Origin: Crocinitomix sp.
Lineage (GTDB): Bacteria > Bacteroidota > Bacteroidia > Flavobacteriales_D > Crocinitomicaceae
NCBI GenBank assembly: GCA_020849935.1
Contig: JADZFJ010000317.1
Coordinates: 1-6,487, forward strand
DNA length: 6,487 nt
Direction of reading: 5' to 3'
Shown: positions 6,218 through 6,487 of the stretch, piece by piece
How the letters are laid out: the number at the start of each line of letters is the position of its first letter
Position numbering within the stretch: the stretch's first letter is position 1
The notes under the pieces: generated by a model
What the model was told of the DNA's origin: nothing
The model's input: the letters and a program-made list of their open reading frames with translations, nothing else
Database searches by the model: none
Position numbers and translations under genes: made by a program

Positions 6218-6487
6218 TTATTCTTTTACAAATTTCACTTGACTGATGCCTGAACTGGTTTTAATCGTCATTAAATAAAGCCCGGCTTTCAAATTTTCGA
6301 TGGAAATATTTTTTTGCGTTGCGGTTTGTACCAATTCTCCTTGAAGGTTGTAAATTAAAACCGATTCAATATTTTCGTTCACTTGAAGGGTAATGAATGT
6401 CGTAGCAGGATTTGGATAAAAGGTGGATTGAATTTGACCGTTTTCAACTACACTATCAGTGGATTGAGTTAATTTTAAAATAAAAGC
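6218..6487 (-). CDS. T9SS type A sorting domain, C-terminal end of an exported protein (5' end off window)
   Basis: The last 89 residues of a - strand protein, open to the window edge. They form a typical type IX secretion C-terminal signal: FYPNPATTFITLQV (residues 23-36) is the FxPNPxxxxxxI-type opening, ESVLIYNLQGELVQ (41-54) is the V.IYN..G..V strand pair, ISIENLKAGLYLMTIKTSSG (61-80) is the LxxGxYxxxI strand, and it ends in VKFVKE. This domain directs a protein carrying an N-terminal signal peptide through the outer membrane by the Por/T9SS machinery, and is removed or attached during secretion. The frame is too short on the left to identify the cargo domain; T9SS cargos include adhesins, proteases and glycoside hydrolases. 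The gene converges on RhuM with about 100 bases between them and has its own terminator. Confidence 0.92.
   Translation of the reverse strand, partial: AFILKLTQSTDSVVENGQIQSTFYPNPATTFITLQVNENIESVLIYNLQGELVQTATQKNISIENLKAGLYLMTIKTSSGISQVKFVKE

Noticed and set aside
1..6487. CRISPR array, tRNA or rRNA genes.
   Set aside because: No regularly spaced repeats and no cloverleaf or rRNA-like segments were seen; nearly the whole window is protein coding.

Overview
The window looks like a chromosomal piece from a Bacteroidota organism, probably from the Flavobacteriia or a neighbouring aquatic or soil lineage. The strongest evidence is a type IX secretion (T9SS) C-terminal sorting domain at the right edge, since T9SS is essentially confined to that phylum. 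Supporting signs are a DUF2911 lipoprotein-like or periplasmic protein, a large PIG-L deacetylase with a C-terminal glutamine-amidotransferase-like domain, an AT-rich base composition, and no Shine-Dalgarno sequences in front of the genes.

Left part (1 to about 4870, + strand): a tightly packed operon. It begins with a PIG-L/LmbE-family deacetylase whose N-terminus lies off the window. A 37-residue single-membrane-span protein follows, then a sodium:solute symporter (SSS family), then an exported DUF2911/TPR-like protein. All three junctions are 4-base ATGA stop/start overlaps (2198-2201, 2308-2311, 3984-3987), so the four genes are almost certainly co-transcribed and translationally coupled. 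A clear rho-independent terminator (4838-4871) closes the unit. A plausible reading, not proven here, is that the secreted deacetylase processes an N-acetylated sugar conjugate outside the inner membrane, the symporter (perhaps with the small protein as an accessory subunit) imports a product, and the DUF2911 protein acts in the envelope.

Middle (4824-5106): an AT-rich 283-base gap. It holds the terminator, a weak candidate promoter and a perfect-frame 9-bp hairpin shortly before the next gene. I see no convincing gene in it.

Right part: a complete RhuM-family gene (5107-6114, +), a family known from pathogenicity and defence islands. Here it stands alone, with no restriction-modification or toxin genes visible. 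It converges on the 3' end of a T9SS-exported protein gene on the - strand (6218-6487, 5' end off the window), which has its own - strand terminator (6164-6196).

Most of the window is ordinary for the phylum. The items most worth a second look are the unannotated-size membrane microprotein between the deacetylase and symporter, the hydrophilic insertion in the symporter, and the orphan RhuM gene with its leader hairpin.
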